64,000 nucleotides of DNA, from positions 682,001-746,000 of the forward strand of contig NZ_JAPWGW010000001.1 in the NCBI RefSeq assembly GCF_027213945.1. Direction: 5' to 3'. Each line of letters begins with the position of its first letter. Positions within the stretch are counted from its first letter, which is position 1. The position numbers and the translations under genes are program-made. This DNA comes from Henriciella marina (GTDB lineage Bacteria > Pseudomonadota > Alphaproteobacteria > Caulobacterales > Hyphomonadaceae). This document shows, piece by piece, positions 1 through 9,600 of this stretch. The notes beneath the pieces were generated by a model. It was given only the letters and a program-made list of their open reading frames with translations, ran no database searches and was not told where the DNA came from.

Positions 1-304
1 GCATCGCGTTTGTCGCTCCCCAAGCCCAACAGAATTCTCCAAAGAATCTCGCCCTTACGATCTCAAACTCGGCTTCGGCGTTCGGAGCTAGGCCAAGCTT
101 TTGCCGACTTGCCAGATCCATCCGAATTATACCTTTTTGGTTTGAGGGCGCTCCTCGGGCGACTGCGAAAATTTTTCTGCCGCCGTTTGCTCTGATACTC
201 ACGACCTGCCCGGCTTTCGTGCCTGGCCGATGAGACTGATGAACCCGAACCATGTCTTCGAATACATCTTCTAAGTCTAACTCTGACACTCTTAATTTGA
301 CCAA
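1..304 (-). CDS. Hypothetical protein, N-terminal part (runs off left edge)
   Basis: A minus-strand frame is open from position 304 to the window edge (about 101 codons), so only the N-terminal part is visible. I place the start at a TTG at 304-302 because GGGAGAG lies 5 nt upstream. A GTG at 289 and an ATG further in are alternatives. The translation looks like real protein: an acidic opening, a mid-section with GQVVSIRANGGRKIFAVARG, then an aromatic-rich stretch ending FCWAWGATNAM. I do not recognise a named family. Codon use is more AT-rich than in neighbouring genes (TTA, GTA and AGA codons). The frame is the same as that of the decayed SDR tail immediately upstream and is separated from it by the TGA at 340-338. 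Confidence 0.6.
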   Translation of the reverse strand, partial: MVKLRVSELDLEDVFEDMVRVHQSHRPGTKAGQVVSIRANGGRKIFAVARGAPSNQKGIIRMDLASRQKLGLAPNAEAEFEIVRARFFGEFCWAWGATNAM

Positions 305-337
305 TGAATCTCTCCCAAGAAGCGATTTGTTTATCCC

Positions 338-412
338 TCAAGCATTCCTAATCGTGAGGCCGCAATCGACCGGAATGTATCTGCGGCTTTTGCAGCGTGT
401 GGCGGCCGAGCT
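338..412 (-). pseudogene. Remnant of an SDR C-terminus
   Basis: On the minus strand positions 380-338 read IPVDCGLTIRNA then stop. This matches the C-terminus of the intact SDR at 785-1576 (IPVDGGLTIKNA, stop). The 43-nt segments 338-380 and 785-827 agree at 34 of 43 positions by eye. Weaker similarity (a shared CGGC-GCCA block) continues to about 412. The second Gly of the terminal VDGG is Cys here and no upstream SDR sequence remains, so this is a decayed or duplicated 3' end rather than a gene. Confidence 0.6.
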
Positions 413-433
413 TCTATAGGCGCCACAGGAGCG

Positions 434-700
434 TTAGCCCTCTTCGACCTTCTTGCCTTCCTTGCGGGCTTTGAAGGCGATAATGGCGAGCGTGATAAGG
501 ACGGCGAGGACGGCCCACGCAACGGCTATCGCTATACTTAGCGGCAGGACAGTCGTCAGGAGGGATGGCCCGGTGCCTGTAAGAAACTCCGAATAGAGCG
601 TGTAGAGGATCAGCGCGAGTTCCAGTGCGCCGACACCCCAGATGAAGACGGGCTGAAATATATCAGTGAACCGGGCTTCGAAGTCTTGCGGGAGTTTCAT
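434..700 (-). CDS. Small two-helix membrane protein
   Basis: The protein has 88 residues. A short polar N-terminus is followed by two hydrophobic segments (roughly residues 17-37 and 45-73) and a Lys/Glu-rich tail, predicting a small inner-membrane protein with two transmembrane helices. No family recognised. It starts at the ATG at 700-698, with no strong Shine-Dalgarno. It lies 84 bp downstream of the SDR gene on the same strand and is flanked on both sides by copies of the SDR 3' end (785-827 and 338-380). That suggests the gene and one copy arrived or were duplicated together. Confidence 0.6.
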   Translation of the reverse strand: MKLPQDFEARFTDIFQPVFIWGVGALELALILYTLYSEFLTGTGPSLLTTVLPLSIAIAVAWAVLAVLITLAIIAFKARKEGKKVEEG

Positions 701-784
701 GTAAACAGCGTTATCCCAACCGCTTTACCCAAAGCAAGCGCGCGGGCAATTTTTCGTCCAGGGGGTCGGGAGAGCGCTTACCCC

Positions 785-1576
785 TCAAGCATTCTTGATC
801 GTCAGACCGCCGTCGACCGGGATGTGGACGCCGTTCAGGAAGCTGGCCGCCGGGAGCACGACTGAGAGCGTCATGTTCGCGACTTCCTCTGGAATGCCGT
901 AACGGCGCAGTGGCACGCGGCGCTTGGCGTAGATGGTCTTGTGCTCTTCCGGGATGCCGGAGGTGATGCCGGTGCGGATGGGGCCGGGGCAGATGCAGTT
1001 GACGGTGATGTCCATGTCGTCTTCGCGGCCAAGGTCGCACGCCAGGCCACGCGTGAGGCCGATGACGCCATGTTTGGCAGCGACGTAAGGCGAGTTGCCG
1101 GGGGTCGCGCCGACGCCTTCAGTGGAAGCGACGTTCACGATGCGGCCGAACTTTGCCTTGCGCATATAGGGGAGGGCCGCGCGGATGGCGCGCTGATGGC
1201 TGGTCAGCATGACATTGATGCTTGGGCCCCAGCTATCCTCATAGCTTTCTTCAGCGACATTGGCCGGGATGGCGAAACCTGCATTGTTGACGAGGATTTC
1301 GAGGCCGCCGAAATGCTCGGCGGCTTCCTTGACGACGCGCTTTATCGCCTCGCCGTCGCTGACATCCATGGCCCAGCCTTTGACGTTCTCGAAGCCGGCA
1401 GCCCTGATCTCTTCCACGACCTTGTCGACGGCGTCCTGCTTGAGGTCCGTCACGGCGACGTTCGCGCCTTCATGGGCAAAGAGGTGGGCGGTGGCCCGGC
1501 CCATGCCGGAGGCGGCGCCGGTGATGAGGGCGGTCTTGCCTTTGATCGAGCGGGAAAGCGGCTGGTACGGCTCCAT
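785..1576 (-). CDS. SDR family oxidoreductase
   Basis: A 263-residue short-chain dehydrogenase/reductase of the classical type. An NAD(P)-binding TGAASGMG sits near residues 18-25, NNAG about 75 residues further on, and the catalytic Ser and YVAAK follow in order. The C-terminus ends VDGGLTIKNA, the usual SDR ending. The ATG at 1576 is chosen because AGGAGGA lies 8 nt upstream; the reading frame extends a further 35 codons but with atypical sequence. Substrate cannot be told from sequence. Being lone and cytoplasmic, it gets no help from neighbours. Confidence 0.9.
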   Translation of the reverse strand: MEPYQPLSRSIKGKTALITGAASGMGRATAHLFAHEGANVAVTDLKQDAVDKVVEEIRAAGFENVKGWAMDVSDGEAIKRVVKEAAEHFGGLEILVNNAGFAIPANVAEESYEDSWGPSINVMLTSHQRAIRAALPYMRKAKFGRIVNVASTEGVGATPGNSPYVAAKHGVIGLTRGLACDLGREDDMDITVNCICPGPIRTGITSGIPEEHKTIYAKRRVPLRRYGIPEEVANMTLSVVLPAASFLNGVHIPVDGGLTIKNA

Positions 1577-1690
1577 GGGCGGGTCTCCTCCTGAGGTGTT
1601 TTTGTTGAGGAAGGCGTAGGGGCGGGGAGAGGTTTCGTACAGGGGTGACGTGTGGGGAAGGGTCGGCTTTAGCGACCACACTTACCTTTG

Positions 1691-1927
1691 CCGTCATCCC
1701 GGAATTTGCTTCAGCGAATATCCGGGACCCATGGCGGTTGAGACTGCGCTCACCTTGATGGGGCTGGGAAGTTGGCGATTGGCGGAAGGTCGGGACAATT
1801 ACTCGCTTCAGTGCCTTCACCCCTGACCCCTCTCCCGCGATCGGGAGAGGGGGAGGACTTGTTTGAGAGGGGGACGCCCAGCCGCCATGGGTCCCGGATG
1901 GAGCCTTGCGGCTCTTCCGGGATGACG
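1691..1927. repeat. Composite inverted-repeat element (MITE/REP-like)
   Basis: Two segments of about 46 bp, 1691-1737 and 1882-1927, are inverted copies of each other. Both carry the outer CCGTCATCCCGGA / TCCGGGATGACGG and the inner CCATGG ends, and each can also fold on itself through TCCCGGA/TCCGGGA. Between them is a perfect hairpin at 1827-1852 (11-bp arms CCCCTCTCCCG, 4-nt loop). The region between 1577 and about 2239 shows no convincing gene. Palindromes of this kind are common dispersed intergenic repeats in alphaproteobacteria (general knowledge; copy number not checked). Confidence 0.6.
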
Positions 1928-2097
1928 GAATTTGGGGGGGGGGGCAGGGTTTCAGCTGGCGTCACCCTCGACCGCGGAGCGGTCTGAGGGTTCATCTCCT
2001 GACCTTGGTGTTTGGGTGGGCGGAGGTGGCGGGAGGTGGGCTCCCAGATGAGCTGGCGCTCATCGGGAGTGACGCGGGACGAGGGGGGCGGGTGTCC

Positions 2098-2166
2098 GAT
2101 CTTCTTTTCCGGGTCAAGGGTGAAATCCTACGGACGCAAAGCGCCCTTGACCCGGAAAAGAAGATC
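2098..2166. repeat. Perfect 23-bp inverted repeat
   Basis: Arms 2098-2120 and 2144-2166 are exact reverse complements (23 bp) around a 23-nt loop. The arms contain CTTTTCCGGGTCAAGGG-type sequence. No T-tract marks a simple intrinsic terminator. It lies in the gene-poor gap between the SDR gene and the gene at 2240, and may be an intergenic palindrome or long transcript-end hairpin. Confidence 0.65.
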
Positions 2167-2182
2167 GAAAGAGGCTGGCTGT

Positions 2183-2211
2183 GGCCGAATGGCAGAGTGT
2201 GCCATTCGGCC
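2183..2211. repeat. 12-bp perfect hairpin
   Basis: GGCCGAATGGCA (2183-2194), loop GAGTG, then TGCCATTCGGCC (2200-2211). This perfect short stem-loop lies downstream of the minus-strand gene ending at 2240 and could help end or stabilise its transcript. There is no U-run. Confidence 0.55.
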
Positions 2212-2239
2212 TGAATGCAGCGAGTCGCTTGGTCGTGCG

Positions 2240-2737
2240 TCACTCGCCAGAATGCCAGAGAGCCTTTTCTGGTGTGCAACGCTCCCAGGGCTCTTCACTG
2301 AAGGCCCCACTTTGAAATCGGCTCCAGCGCTGGATAAATCGATCATTCGCGAAGCTCCATCGAGCGTGGGCGTTGAAATCAGCCAGCGGCTCGGCGTTGT
2401 CTTTACCCAGAAGCTGCAAGCCGAAATTCGTTGTGCGGCCGTCGCAGAAACCGGGGTTGAACCGGCGGTCCCACACTCGCGATTTTGCTTCGCTGATCGT
2501 GTCGTCGTCTAGCGTGCCGAGTAGAGCTAAACGGGCGCGACCGGTCGAGCAGTCCACCGCATACAGACAGGCATGCGCAGCAGGGACGTCATAGCGGTCG
2601 ATGTAGCGAGAGATTTCTCGGCTCAGTTTCGCGCCGGACAGGCTCTGCCAGCTCCGGTACCGCCCGGCATAGTCAATTGCAAAGACTATGCTGATTGAAG
2701 CCACGATGATGATGACTGTCCAGAGGATTGCTTTCAT
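2240..2737 (-). CDS. Hypothetical membrane-anchored protein
   Basis: A 165-residue protein starting at the ATG at 2737. An N-terminal hydrophobic segment (residues about 3-22, after MKAILW) looks like a signal anchor. The rest is a soluble, probably periplasmic domain with four cysteines (HACLYAVDC, GFCDG, ERC) that could form disulfides. I recognise no family. It starts just after the trxA terminator hairpin, so it probably has its own promoter or relies on readthrough. Confidence 0.6.
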   Translation of the reverse strand: MKAILWTVIIIVASISIVFAIDYAGRYRSWQSLSGAKLSREISRYIDRYDVPAAHACLYAVDCSTGRARLALLGTLDDDTISEAKSRVWDRRFNPGFCDGRTTNFGLQLLGKDNAEPLADFNAHARWSFANDRFIQRWSRFQSGAFSEEPWERCTPEKALWHSGE

Positions 2738-2749
2738 TTTGCGCCTCAC

Positions 2750-2782
2750 AAAAAAGCCCGCCACCTTTCGGTTGACGGGCTG
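2750..2782 (-). terminator. Intrinsic terminator after trxA
   Basis: Read on the minus strand: AGCCCG, a 20-nt loop region, CGGGCT, then a run of T. It lies about 27 bp downstream of the trxA stop. Confidence 0.75.
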
Positions 2783-2808
2783 TCTTGTGTCAGTCGAATG
2801 TGGCGCGT

Positions 2809-3126
2809 TTACGCGCTTTCCTTGATCCATTCGGCGATGCGTTGTTTGGACATCGCGCCAAGGTGGGTGGCGGTGACTTTGCCGTCCTTGAACATCATCA
2901 GGGTTGGCAGGCCGCGCACGCCGAATTTCGAGGCGGCGACGGGGTTTTCGTCGACATTGATCTTGGCGACTTTCACCTTGTCGGCCATTTCCTCGGCCAC
3001 GGCTTCAAGGTGGGGGGACATCTGTTTACACGGTCCGCACCACTCGGCCCAGAAGTCGACCACGACCGGTTTGTCACCGGCTACGGCGTCTTCGAAATTG
3101 TCGTCTGTAATCGTTTCGGCGGCCAT
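2809..3126 (-). CDS. trxA: Thioredoxin
   Basis: A 105-residue classical thioredoxin. The active site WCGPC spans residues 29-33, the buried Asp is in VVVDFWAEW, and the cis-Pro loop is RGLPTLM. It is a cytoplasmic dithiol/disulfide reductant for ribonucleotide reductase, PAPS reductase, Msr enzymes and others. GGAGG lies 6 nt before the ATG. It sits 54 bp downstream of addA on the same strand and ends at a terminator, so it is the last gene of the tsaE-amgK-murU-addB-addA-trxA run. The link of trxA to addA is a known alphaproteobacterial arrangement. Confidence 0.97.
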   Translation of the reverse strand: MAAETITDDNFEDAVAGDKPVVVDFWAEWCGPCKQMSPHLEAVAEEMADKVKVAKINVDENPVAASKFGVRGLPTLMMFKDGKVTATHLGAMSKQRIAEWIKESA

Positions 3127-3180
3127 TTGTGCCTCCTTTGCTCGTTGTCTGCTCTTATAGATAGGAATTGTACGGATTCT

Positions 3181-6100
3181 TCAAAGGCGGCCAGCTAAAC
3201 GCTCCAATGAGTTCTGCAATAAGCTGGCAGGCAGTTCGAAGAGGACGGGGCCGTCTGTATAGAGGAGGCCCGCGCGGACGGTGCGCTTTGGCCAGGTCTC
3301 TGACAGGATATGCGTATAGGCCGCCATCTGGGCGATATAGGAGGCGTCAACATCCTCCACCCGCGCCGGGGCGGGGCGGTCAGTCTTGTAGTCGATGATG
3401 AGGACTTCGGTGTCGCTGACGACGAGGCGGTCGACCCGGCCATTAATGAGGGTGGCACCTGAGGCAGTGTCGATTTCGCCAACGATAGCGGCTTCCGAGC
3501 GCCCGCCCGGGGCGAAGACGTGGCTGAAACTGTCATCGCTGAGCGTGCGGAGGGTGACGGCGAGGATTTCGGCGCGGGCGGTGTCATCCAGCTCTGCATG
3601 GCGGTCGAGCCAGGTGCGAGCGGCGGCCTCGCGCGCGTCTGGCGCGAGCTCTGGCAGGTATTGCAGCAGGGTGTGGATGAGCTTGCCGCGCTTGAGGGCA
3701 GCGGCGCGGGCCGGGCCGAAGGGTTTGGAGACGGGTGCTGTGTCCGTCAGCAGGCGGCTCGGCGCGCGGATGCGGGTGGTGGGGCCGGTGCCGGGGGCTT
3801 GCTGTTTCGTCCAGAGGGGGGCGGCAGGCGGGGCCGCGCTGGCGCCGCTATCTGGTGTGACGGCCGGCTGGACCTCGCCATAGGTGAGGGTCTCATCGGC
3901 GTCTGCGCCGTCGCCGCCTGTCAGCGACAGCATGCCCTGCCGGCAAAGCGCGTACCACGAAGTGTCGGTATAGCCTGCGCCAGATTTCGCACCATGATGG
4001 GCGCCCGCAATGATGAGGCGGTCCTCCGCGCGCGTGAGCGCGACATAGAGGAGGCGGCGGGACTCTCGGGCTTGCGCGGTCTGTCGGGCAAGGCGGCGGG
4101 CGGCGATGACCGGCGGGTCTTCGGCGGCGCGTTTGGAATAGACCGGGATGCCGCCTTCCAGCATGAACAGCCCGTTCGTGTCGGCTTTTTCTGCGCCAGT
4201 CGTGTCGGGCAGGATGACGATGGGGGCCTGCAGGCCCTTGGCACCGTGAACGGTCATCACGCGGATTTCGCCATTGGCCTCGGCAAGGTCACGCTTGAGC
4301 TGGCTGGTGTCGCTCTCAATCTCGGCGAGGAAGAGCTGGAGGCTGGCGGCCTCGCCCATGTCATAGCCGAGCGCGCGATCGATAAGGGCGCTTACCGGGT
4401 CGCGGGCAGGCTCTCCGAGGCGCTGGATGAGGCAGTCCCAGCCTGAGAGGCCGGCCTCGCGGCGCGTCGTGAGGGCACGGGAGAGGAAGTCGAACGCGGG
4501 CAGGTGGCGGTGGGCGAGGATGTCCTCGCAGAAGGCGCGGGCCGGGGCGAAGACAGGGTCGGTCGCAGCCTGCAGCCGCTCCCAGAGGCTCTCATTCTTT
4601 CGCTTATAGGCGAGCGGGAAGAGGTGGTTGTCGTCATCAATGAGGCCGCAGAAGGGCCCGCGCAGGATCTCCGCCAGGGTCAGGTCATCGGACGGGAAGA
4701 GGGCAAAGCGGATGAGGTTCAGGCAGTCCTGCACGCCGATATGGTCCAGCAGGACGAGCCGGTCTGCACCTGCAACGGGGAGGTTCTGATCCTTGAGGGC
4801 GCGGATCAGGGCGTTGAAGAGGGCGCCGCGTTTTCTGACGAGGATGAGGAAGTCTTCGGGGCGTGCGCCTTGCGGTTCGCCTTTGCGCCAGACAGGCTCA
4901 CCCGCATCGACCATGCGGCGGATCTCGGCTGCCACCTTCTTGGCGAGTTTGTTCTTGGGCGAGCTCTCGCTGATGTGGTCGAGCGGGGCGTCCCACGGGT
5001 CGCCTTCTTCTTCCTCTGTGTGCGGTGTGATGGGCCAGAGATCGACGCGGCCGGTCTCATTGCTGCGTCTGGCGACATGGGTGAGCGTGTCGGCCTCATC
5101 GGGGGGCATGTCGGAGAAGGGGTCGCCTGCGAAACTCTCCTGATTGAACACCGCATCGACGAAGCCGAGGACTTCGGGCGTCGAGCGGAAGGACATGGTC
5201 ATGTCTGGCAGGTTTGCCTGTCCGTGGCGGGACTCTTCGGCGCCGATGAAGGCCTGTTTCTCCTGCAGGAAACGTTCAGGGTCGGCGCCCTGGAAGGAGT
5301 AGATCGACTGTTTCTTGTCGCCGACGGTGAACTGGGTGCGCGGATCGACGGCGCGCTCGGCGCCCATGCCGGCGCGAAACTCAGTGACGAGGGCGTTGAT
5401 CAGCACCCACTGGCTGGGGCTGGTGTCCTGCGCCTCATCGAGCAGGATGTGGTTGAGCCCGCCATCGAGCTTGTAGAGCACCCATTCGGCAATGCCGGGG
5501 GCGGTGAGGAGGCTCTTGGTGCGCTCGATCAGGTCATCGAAGTCGAGGGCGGCGCGGGCGCGTTTTCCGGCTGCGTAGCCGGAGAGGACCGGCAGGCCGA
5601 TATCGATCAGCGCGGCGGTCGTCTCATAGGCGCGGCGGGCTTTCAGCCGCTCCAGCAGGTTGCGGATGCGGAAAGCTTCGCTGCCATCGCCATCCTTCAA
5701 CTGGTAGAGGGCGGCGGCTTCGGCACAGAGGTCGCCGATCGCCTTGGTGTAAGGGTTGGATTTCCTCCAGTCGCCAGATTGGGTGAGGAAGAGGCTGCAA
5801 TAGGTCTCAAACCGGTCTTCTGCGGGGCGGGTTGAGAGACAGTCGACCAGCTTGTCCATGAGGTCGGCGTCGGTCTTCTTCAGGCTGGTTTCGCCGGAGA
5901 GGATGGAGACAAGGGACTGGATGTCGGCGCGGGGGAGGTCGCAGCCCATTGCGTTCTCGACGAGCTCGGTTGCGCTTTCATTTGGGGCGTTGAGAGCCTG
6001 TTTGACCTCAGCCTTGAGTGCTTCGGGGTCGCGGCCGGTGAGGTCTGTGGCGACACTGCGCAGCGCCGAGAGGATGACCGATGCACCGAGACCGCCGCCC

Positions 6101-6690
6101 GCTTCGGAGAGGGCGGCGAGGGCGTTGGGATTGGTTTCGGCGGCGCGGAGAATCTCCTCACGCATGGCGTCGGTCCAGAGTTCATCGGCCTCGCGGTCTT
6201 CAATCTCGGTGAAGCCGGGCGAGACGCGCGCCTCAAGTGGAAACCGGCGGAGGATGCGCGCGCAGAAGGCGTGGATGGTCTCGATTCGGAGGCCGCCCGG
6301 TGTTTCGAGGGCCTGTGCGAACAGAGCGCGGGCGGCGTCGAGATCGCTGGCTTCATAGGTGTCCGCCGGGCGGTGCTCCAGGCGGGCAAGCTCGCCGCGA
6401 AGCTCCTCGTCATTGGCGACCGACCAGCTGCCTAGGGTGCGGAAGAGGCGGCCCAGCATCTCGTTCGCGGCGGCCTTGGTGTAGGTGACGCAGAGGATCG
6501 TGTCCGGCGGTGCGCCGGGACGTTCGCCATCGCGGCGAAGGAGGAGGCGGGCAACGCGGTCGATCAGGACTTTTGTCTTGCCGGAGCCTGCATGCGCTTC
6601 GACCCAGGCAGAGCGGTCCGGCAGGGCGGCATCGGCCTGCGCCTTCTGGGCGCGGGCATAGGGGGATGGAAAGTCGATCACATCAGTCAT
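3181..6690 (-). CDS. addA: Double-strand break repair helicase-nuclease AddA
   Basis: A 1169-residue UvrD/Rep-like superfamily 1A helicase fused to a RecB-type nuclease. The Walker A AHAGSGKT is at residues 32-39, a DEAQD box (LLDEAQDTSPSQW) and GDKKQSIYSFQGADP follow, the late helicase motif reads YVALTRAEDRL, and the C-terminal nuclease has the IIDYKTD signature. With AddB it resects double-strand breaks for RecA loading. The ATG at 6690 overlaps the addB stop by 8 nt, indicating translational coupling. An upstream in-frame extension of 37 codons has atypical content and lies within addB, so I did not use it. Confidence 0.96.
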   Translation of the reverse strand: MTDVIDFPSPYARAQKAQADAALPDRSAWVEAHAGSGKTKVLIDRVARLLLRRDGERPGAPPDTILCVTYTKAAANEMLGRLFRTLGSWSVANDEELRGELARLEHRPADTYEASDLDAARALFAQALETPGGLRIETIHAFCARILRRFPLEARVSPGFTEIEDREADELWTDAMREEILRAAETNPNALAALSEAGGGLGASVILSALRSVATDLTGRDPEALKAEVKQALNAPNESATELVENAMGCDLPRADIQSLVSILSGETSLKKTDADLMDKLVDCLSTRPAEDRFETYCSLFLTQSGDWRKSNPYTKAIGDLCAEAAALYQLKDGDGSEAFRIRNLLERLKARRAYETTAALIDIGLPVLSGYAAGKRARAALDFDDLIERTKSLLTAPGIAEWVLYKLDGGLNHILLDEAQDTSPSQWVLINALVTEFRAGMGAERAVDPRTQFTVGDKKQSIYSFQGADPERFLQEKQAFIGAEESRHGQANLPDMTMSFRSTPEVLGFVDAVFNQESFAGDPFSDMPPDEADTLTHVARRSNETGRVDLWPITPHTEEEEGDPWDAPLDHISESSPKNKLAKKVAAEIRRMVDAGEPVWRKGEPQGARPEDFLILVRKRGALFNALIRALKDQNLPVAGADRLVLLDHIGVQDCLNLIRFALFPSDDLTLAEILRGPFCGLIDDDNHLFPLAYKRKNESLWERLQAATDPVFAPARAFCEDILAHRHLPAFDFLSRALTTRREAGLSGWDCLIQRLGEPARDPVSALIDRALGYDMGEAASLQLFLAEIESDTSQLKRDLAEANGEIRVMTVHGAKGLQAPIVILPDTTGAEKADTNGLFMLEGGIPVYSKRAAEDPPVIAARRLARQTAQARESRRLLYVALTRAEDRLIIAGAHHGAKSGAGYTDTSWYALCRQGMLSLTGGDGADADETLTYGEVQPAVTPDSGASAAPPAAPLWTKQQAPGTGPTTRIRAPSRLLTDTAPVSKPFGPARAAALKRGKLIHTLLQYLPELAPDAREAAARTWLDRHAELDDTARAEILAVTLRTLSDDSFSHVFAPGGRSEAAIVGEIDTASGATLINGRVDRLVVSDTEVLIIDYKTDRPAPARVEDVDASYIAQMAAYTHILSETWPKRTVRAGLLYTDGPVLFELPASLLQNSLERLAGRL

Positions 6691-9600
6691 CGCCGCTCTC
6701 CGATATCCACTCATCGCGGCGCGCAAGGCGGGCATAGTCAGAGCCATAGGTCGCCCAGACGGGCCTTGGCATGCTGACATATGGGTGGGCCGGATCTGCA
6801 AAGCGCGTGACGAGCTGGGTCACGCCTGCGCGGGTTTCCTCGATAATTTCTTCGAGGGGTTTCTCAGGCATGGAACGTCCCGTACCATCCCCGATATTGC
6901 GGACAGCGAACTTCGAGCCGAAGCGGACATAGGTGAGCGCGGAGACGCTGTCGCTGCGAAGCTTGATGTCATCCTTCACGTCGAATCCGTCGCCGAGCGC
7001 GATAATGGCCGAGAGCGGCATTTGCGGGTTGAGGCCCGAGAGCACCTGCTTTTCAGATGGCGGATCGCCTGTCTTGAAGTCGAGAATGGCGATGGAACCG
7101 TTCTGGTGGCGCTCCACCCGGTCAGCATTGGCCGTTACGGTGAAGCGGCCCTCAGGCATGGCGGGGGCGGTGAGGTCTGTCTGGCCGGAGATTTCGGTGT
7201 GGACGCGCCCCGCGATGAGGTGAAGGCGGCCTGCGCGCCAGTCGAGATATTCTGCGGCGACTTTCTTGCGGACGGACACACCGCCGAGGATGATCTCTTC
7301 AAGCTCCCCAGCGCTGCGAAGTTCATCTTCGATCAGCGCGATGAGGCTGTCAGCTGATTTTTCGACGCCCTCTTCCTCAAACTTTTCTAGGGCCGCGTGG
7401 ATGGCGGTGCCGCGCGGGCGAGCATCGACTGGCATGTCGAGCGGGTCGAGCGGATAGAGGCCGAGCACCTGCTGGGCGTAGATCTTGTAAGGGTCGCGGA
7501 TGAGATCCTCGATCCGGGTGACCGAAAGTTTTCCGGGCCGCGCCTCAAGCGCCGGGGTGGGACGAGGCTCCGACGTGTAGGCCTCCGGGAGGGCAGGGGC
7601 TTCGCGCAACGAGGTGAGCCAGTTGCGCGGATCAGCGCCTTCTGACGGTTCAAGAACGCGCGCCGCCTCCTCCTCACCGAGGGCGCCGCGCGCGAGCGTG
7701 GTCAGCCGCCAGATCCAGCGCGAGGCGACCGCAGGGGCGTCATCACGGCGCCGGGCGCTGATCAGCGTGACATTCGGCGCAGCCGCCATCTGCGCAAAGT
7801 CGTGCGCCGAGAGGCCGATACGCTCATCGGGGTCGGTAAGACCCAGCCGCTTGCGAAAATTGCGCGGCAGGAAGGCGTCTGGCGGCGGCTGTTTTGGCCA
7901 GACATCCTCATTGAGGCCAGCAAGGATGAGCCGGTCAGCGCTTTGCAGACGGGCTTCGAGCGGGCCCCAGATGGCAAGGCGTGGGTGATCGCCGCCGGCA
8001 TCGCGGACGCTAATGGTCTGACAGTAGGACTTGAACAGCTCTGCCCAGATCTCGGTAGCGGCAGGCTCAAGGCTGTCGCAGATGTCAGCGAAGTCGCGCA
8101 TCGCGGTGGAGAGCGCTGCGCCATCTTCGCCAGCCCAGGGCAGCGGCGCGTCACCAAGGTCTGCCATGAGGTCACTGACGGCTTCGAGAAAGCGGCGACC
8201 GGAAATCGCCTCGCCATCCGGGCCAAGCCCTGCGCTGGCGAGCCTCTGCTGGAGGTCAGCGACGATGCGGTGAGACGGGACGGCAAATCGGGGTTCTGGC
8301 CGCCCGCGCAGCTCTGCCTGATGACGCGCTTCCTTATCCAGCCGGTCGATATGAGTCTCAAGGCCACTGAAATCTTCCCACCGACGCGGACCGCGCAGGA
8401 CGTAGCGTTCCAGCGTGTCGAGGTCTTCGGTTGGCGTGACCTGCCTGTGCTTCAGCACGGCCAGCATGAGCGCCGGGTGGGTCGGGTCGCTCGCCCAGTC
8501 CATGGTGAGGGCGGCGAGGCTGCCGGACCGGGTTTGCAGGAGCGGCGTGCCGCCGGACGGCGCCAGATCGACGCCCCAATGCTTCATCAGGGAGGAGACG
8601 CGCCGGGCAAGGCCCGCATCTGGCGTCACAAGGGCGGCGGTTTCACCTTCGCGCTCCAGCGTCTCCCGCAGGAGCAGCGCGGCGCACCAGGCCTCATCCT
8701 GCTCATCGGCGGCTTCGAGCAGGGTGAGGCCAGAAAAGCCGTCGCGGGCGAAGTCGGCGCGGGATCGGGCGCCTGCAAGTTCATCCAGCCGGGTCAGCCA
8801 GCCCGCAGTTTCGCTGGCCGGGGCGAGTGCTTCGTGGATCAGGGCACGGCGGGCGCGGGCTTCATTGCTGTCTTTCAGGCCCGGCCAGGGCGCGACTTCG
8901 TCGGGAAGATAGCCGAGCCGGTCCAACGTGCGGGCGAGCGCGGCCTGAGGGTGGCTCGGCGTCTCCACGATCTGATCCATGGAGGCGCGGGTGAGGTCGC
9001 GGTCCAGCCCTGGCAGAACGATGAGGGCGCGCGGCAAATGGAGAGCTGCCGTCATCAGCGCGAAAGCGGAAGGGTCGGCGCCGGTGGAGCCTGCGATAAT
9101 GACATCGCCGCGCGGTGGCCGATCGCGCCAGCTTGCCGCGGTTGCTTCAGCCGCGGCGAGGCGGCGGGCATAGGGGTCCATGCGCTGCTGGTCTTCGAGG
9201 CTGGCGGGCCAGGCCTGCGTGATGATCTTCAGGAAGTCGACCGATTGCTGCCAGTGGATGGCGAGCTGGCGCTCTTCCACCAGCGTATCGAGAAGGTCCC
9301 AGTTGATGCCGCCACTGAGCGCGGCCTGATCGAGCAGGCGGGCCAGCTCGCCAGCGGCCGCGAGGGCGGAAGCGGGCGGGACGGGCGTGCCCTGTTTTTC
9401 GTAATAGGCAGAGACGAGTCGCGAGAGCTGGCCGAGGCGTTCTGCGCCGGATAGGGCAGGCGGCAGGTCCGCAAGGGCCGACTCGACGCCGGGGGGCGGC
9501 TCGTCATTCTCAAGGTCACCGAGTGGGCGGATCTCCGGCATGAGAAGAGTCTTCACACCTGCCGCGCGATAGATGGCGAGGGCCAGCGCGCGGGCCGACC

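Noticed and set aside
3520-4446. Plus-strand frame of 308 codons opposite addA
   Set aside because: Antisense shadow without family signature.
4504-5835. Open frame of 443 codons opposite addA
   Set aside because: Antisense shadow of addA with no recognisable protein motifs.
7802-9454. Open frame of 550 codons on the plus strand
   Set aside because: It lies wholly opposite addB, which has clear family motifs. Long antisense frames are expected in GC-rich genes.
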